Below are positions 61,826 to 64,000 of a stretch of 64,000 nt of DNA, piece by piece. The notes under the pieces were generated by a model that was given only the letters and a program-made list of their open reading frames with translations, did not search any database and was not told the DNA's origin. The stretch lies in the NCBI RefSeq assembly GCF_019966595.1, contig NZ_JAINFJ010000003.1, positions 372,001-436,000 of the forward strand. The letters run 5' to 3'. How positions within the stretch are numbered: position 1 is the stretch's first letter; each line of letters opens with the position of its first letter. This DNA comes from Oricola indica. Lineage in GTDB: Bacteria; Pseudomonadota; Alphaproteobacteria; Rhizobiales; Rhizobiaceae. The translations under genes and the position numbers were made by a program.

Positions 61826-62366
61826 GATCATCTATGCGACGCTGGTCGGACTGGTGGGGGCTGCGCTGGTGCACCTCGCCGTCATCCTCATGCTTCCGCA
61901 ACTGTCGGAAAACGACGTGTGGCGGCAGGTCGAGACCCGTGTCGCGTTGAACGATCCAGTCCGCCTGGACCGTTATGGAGTGGAACTCGCGGCGGCTCGA
62001 ACGCTCGATCCGATGTTCGCCGTCATTGCGTGCCGTTATGATCTCTCGGCAGGTATTTTCTCGATCACCGCTCCGGCGACGGGAGATTTCTGGTCCGTCG
62101 CGGTCTTCGATGATCTCGGCCGCATTCGCTTTTCCGCCAACGATCGGATTGTCGCGACGGAAAATCTCGACCTTGTGGTCGCGCAACCATTGCAGATGCG
62201 CATCCTTCGCCAGTCCCCTCGCCCGGAACTGGCCGACGCCGTCATGGCCGAGACGAACCGCAGCAGCGGCTTCGTTGTGCTGCGAATCTTCCGTCCGGAC
62301 GAGACCTACGAACCTGTCGTGCGTGAGTTCATAGACCGCATCAACTGCAACACCACGCCGATCTAG
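61818..62366 (+). CDS. DUF1254-like membrane protein
   Basis: A 182-aa protein with one N-terminal helix (IYATLVGLVGAALVHLAVILML) and a body with RTLDPMFAVIACRYDLSAG and FWSVAVFDDLGRIRFSAND, as in the small DUF1254-type partners of DUF1214 proteins. ATG 61818 overlaps the preceding gene by 8 bp and gives the anchor at once; longer readings lie inside that gene. Confidence 0.8.
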   Translation: MGRIIYATLVGLVGAALVHLAVILMLPQLSENDVWRQVETRVALNDPVRLDRYGVELAAARTLDPMFAVIACRYDLSAGIFSITAPATGDFWSVAVFDDLGRIRFSANDRIVATENLDLVVAQPLQMRILRQSPRPELADAVMAETNRSSGFVVLRIFRPDETYEPVVREFIDRINCNTTPI

Positions 62367-62372
62367 ACGTCG

Positions 62373-62558
62373 CTATTTTTTCGGCTTGCGTCTCTTTTTC
62401 GGGGCCTCGGGTAAATCCTCGCCATCGACGCGCTCATGCCACACGCCGGTGAAAACGATCACTTTGCCGAATACGCTGTCTCCATCCACCCGTCTGACCG
62501 TTTTCGGACGGCGGGCGGTACGCGGAGCGAATGATGGGAACGCGACAACCTGTGCCAT
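62373..62558 (-). CDS. small basic protein, unknown
   Basis: A 61-aa protein with VFGKVIVFTGVWHERV in the middle and a Lys/Arg-rich end (PKKRRKPKK). GAGGA seven bases upstream of the ATG supports translation. It converges on the DUF1254-like gene with 6 bp between stops. Function unknown. Confidence 0.6.
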   Translation of the reverse strand: MAQVVAFPSFAPRTARRPKTVRRVDGDSVFGKVIVFTGVWHERVDGEDLPEAPKKRRKPKK

Positions 62559-62609
62559 GTTCTATTCCTCGCTCGCTGAATGCGATACATAAGCCCTGAC
62601 ATTTCATGG

Positions 62610-62625
62610 TTAACAACTTGCTAAC
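62610..62625. promoter_or_regulatory. near-consensus CtrA site upstream of the DUF2336 gene
   Basis: TTAAC-N6-CTAAC (62610-62625) differs by one base from the full CtrA site TTAA-N7-TTAAC. It lies 26 bp before the DUF2336 start and 51 bp from the divergent small gene. Binding is inferred. Confidence 0.4.
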
Positions 62626-62651
62626 GCTTTGGCCGTTACGCTGCTCTCGAA

Positions 62652-63617
62652 ATGACACGGGAGCATTTGCCGGCCATGACGCAGACGATCGAAACCTCTG
62701 ACTATTTCGACAATAACAAGATCGCCGTGGCGGCGGTTCGAGAATTCTGCGATGCGCCGAGACCGTCGAAATCCGACATGACGCGGCTGGTCGATCTGGT
62801 TCTGCCGCTCTTGCCCACGATCAGTGACGACAGCCGTCGCGAGATCGCCTCAATGCTCGCGATCAGCGAGCTTGCCCCGAAACCGTTGCTCCTCGCCCTT
62901 TGTGACTTTCCCGTTGCAATATGCTCGCCAATCCTCACGCGCAGCCACCTGCTCTCCGCTGCGGAATTGCTCGCTATTCTTTCGCAACGCGACATCGAAC
63001 ATGCGCGCGCCATCGCACGCCGAACCCGGCTTGAAACTCCGGTGGTCAATGCTTTACGCCACATGGAGAATGAGGGCATCGACCGGGCACTGGACCTGCG
63101 CCAGAGGCTCGACAACGCCATGCCGCGGGAGCAGGCGGAATCATTCGAGAAGTTTCGCAACGACCTGCGGGGCGATATCGCCTCACAGGCGCAACCTGTT
63201 ATCGACGTTTCGATGGAGCAAATCATCGAGGCGGCGCATGACCCCAATCCGCGCGTTCTGCACACCGCTGTTGCCGACGCACTTGCGATCACGATGGTCA
63301 GCGCGGAGGGCCTGTGCAGCAACCCGACGTCGCGCAACCTTATCTACATGCTGCGCTTCGTAGGCGCTTCGCCGGAGGACGGTTTGAAGGTTTTTGCCGC
63401 GCTGTCTCCGGACCTGGCGGCGGATCCCGCGGTCGCGGACCGCTTCTCGACGGTCTTTAACGAAATCACGACCGAACAGGCTGTTCACAAGGTCTGGTCA
63501 TGGCGAAGCGATGATCTCCTGGCCCTCGCCCGCGAAGCGCTGTCTGCCAATGATCCCGGCGAATCGCATCGAGACCATGCCGACATGTCGGGCACCAGCT
63601 TCATGAAGGTCGCCTGA
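62652..63617 (+). CDS. DUF2336 protein
   Basis: A 321-aa helical-repeat protein of the DUF2336 family: RLVDLVLPLLPTISDDSRREIA, MLAISELAPKPLLLALC, SHLLSAAELLAILSQRDIEHARAIARR. Such proteins are common in Alphaproteobacteria and little studied. A second Met at 62676 is a possible start. It converges on the DUF1491 gene. Confidence 0.88.
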   Translation: MTREHLPAMTQTIETSDYFDNNKIAVAAVREFCDAPRPSKSDMTRLVDLVLPLLPTISDDSRREIASMLAISELAPKPLLLALCDFPVAICSPILTRSHLLSAAELLAILSQRDIEHARAIARRTRLETPVVNALRHMENEGIDRALDLRQRLDNAMPREQAESFEKFRNDLRGDIASQAQPVIDVSMEQIIEAAHDPNPRVLHTAVADALAITMVSAEGLCSNPTSRNLIYMLRFVGASPEDGLKVFAALSPDLAADPAVADRFSTVFNEITTEQAVHKVWSWRSDDLLALAREALSANDPGESHRDHADMSGTSFMKVA

Positions 63618-63630
63618 CGGGTTTCAGGCG
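63611..63630. terminator. 7-bp hairpin between convergent DUF2336 and DUF1491 genes
   Basis: CGCCTGA (63611-63617) and TCAGGCG (63624-63630) with a 6-base loop span both stop codons. No T-tract on either side, so only a possible two-way terminator. Confidence 0.35.
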
Positions 63631-63983
63631 ATATCGAAGTAATCCGAGGCCTGCTTGCCGAAAAGGTCAAGCTCGACGACCCAGAAATCCGGGTCCATCC
63701 GAGCCTCGCGTGCGAACTTTTCCGCCAGTTCGTCGTCCGCAAGGCCCTCTCCGACGCGTTCGAAGAGCCGTCCGCCAACGAAAGGCCGATCATTGTCGGT
63801 AAACATGCTTTGCGGCGCCTGGGCATAAAGCGTTGTGCCGGCTCCGGGTCCTGCCGGAACGCAGATGAAGATCGCGCCTGCCTCGTCCGAACCATGACGG
63901 AGCACGGTGGCGAAGCCTCCGGCGCTGTTCACACTGCGTATCACCGCCGCCACGAAAATCGCGGAGGTCAAGCGGTTGGACAT
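63624..63983 (-). CDS. DUF1491 protein
   Basis: A 119-aa protein of the DUF1491 family: SAIFVAAVIRSVNSAGGFATVLRHG, DEAGAIFICV and AREARMDPDFWVVELDLFG. Conserved across Alphaproteobacteria with no known function. ATG 63983 has GGAG about six bases upstream. Confidence 0.88.
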   Translation of the reverse strand: MSNRLTSAIFVAAVIRSVNSAGGFATVLRHGSDEAGAIFICVPAGPGAGTTLYAQAPQSMFTDNDRPFVGGRLFERVGEGLADDELAEKFAREARMDPDFWVVELDLFGKQASDYFDIA

Positions 63984-64000
63984 CAAATCTCCAGGCTATC

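Noticed and set aside
1-64000. tRNA, rRNA and CRISPR arrays
   Set aside because: No T-loop-like GTTCRA motifs in cloverleaf context and no regularly spaced repeats were found by eye.

Overview
The window looks like chromosomal DNA of a Hyphomicrobiales (Rhizobiales) alphaproteobacterium. The evidence is high-GC coding sequence with alphaproteobacterial families throughout (feuP/feuQ next to cycHJKL, a degP - response regulator - kinase - glnE - pleC-like - pepN run, DUF2336, DUF1491, DUF6107) and a complete Rhodobacter-type gene transfer agent (GTA) cluster. No rRNA, tRNA, CRISPR array, integrase or replication origin was seen. Genus and species cannot be fixed from the sequence.

Region 1 (1-13 kb) is ordinary housekeeping and transport: a partial endonuclease/exonuclease/phosphatase protein, ETF-ubiquinone oxidoreductase with a palindromic operator candidate upstream, a uracil-DNA glycosylase homologue whose motif-2 histidine is replaced by glutamine, MFS and DMT transporters, a BON-MscS channel, a CaiB-type CoA transferase, a diguanylate cyclase, dtd, and an orphan molybdopterin subunit.

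Region 2 (13-37.4 kb) carries growth control and envelope functions: pepN, a pleC-like kinase with three clustered GANTC sites upstream, an EF-hand protein, glnE, a two-component pair, degP, an OmpA-type protein, a membrane-anchored protein with repeated aromatic/glycine motifs, an alpha/beta-hydrolase-OsmC fusion, the cytochrome c maturation operon ccmIEFH (cycHJKL), a small lipoprotein and feuNPQ.

Region 3 (37.5-53.2 kb, minus strand) is a GTA cluster with intact homologues of g2-g15, a g1 candidate, a 48-aa gene between g7 and g8, a DUF6107 g3.5 and a holin-like gene after g15. It is split between terminase (g2) and portal (g3) by a divergent qorB/HxlR pair. An intrinsic terminator follows the HxlR gene and lies just upstream of portal. 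A sigma70-like promoter and a leader hairpin precede g1.

Region 4 (53.19-56.28 kb) is a 3,094-bp IS1595-family element with 22-bp inverted repeats (21/22 identical) and an 8-bp target duplication (ATTATTTT). Besides the transposase it carries passenger genes of unknown function: a HEPN-like RNxxxH protein, a single-pass membrane protein and two small ORFs. It landed 2 bp upstream of the -35 box of the candidate GTA promoter.

Region 5 (56.3-64 kb) holds a SleB-type cell-wall hydrolase, a DMT permease, a DUF983 protein, a bifunctional PBP1A-type enzyme, two small envelope proteins (DUF1214/DUF1254-like), a small basic protein, a DUF2336 protein with a near-consensus CtrA site upstream, and a DUF1491 protein. 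The candidates for something undescribed are the passenger genes of the IS1595 element and the remodelled control region and broken operon of the GTA. No gap longer than 300 bases without a gene was found; the longest (8658-8935, 56293-56552, 2555-2809, 58287-58501) are described where they hold something.
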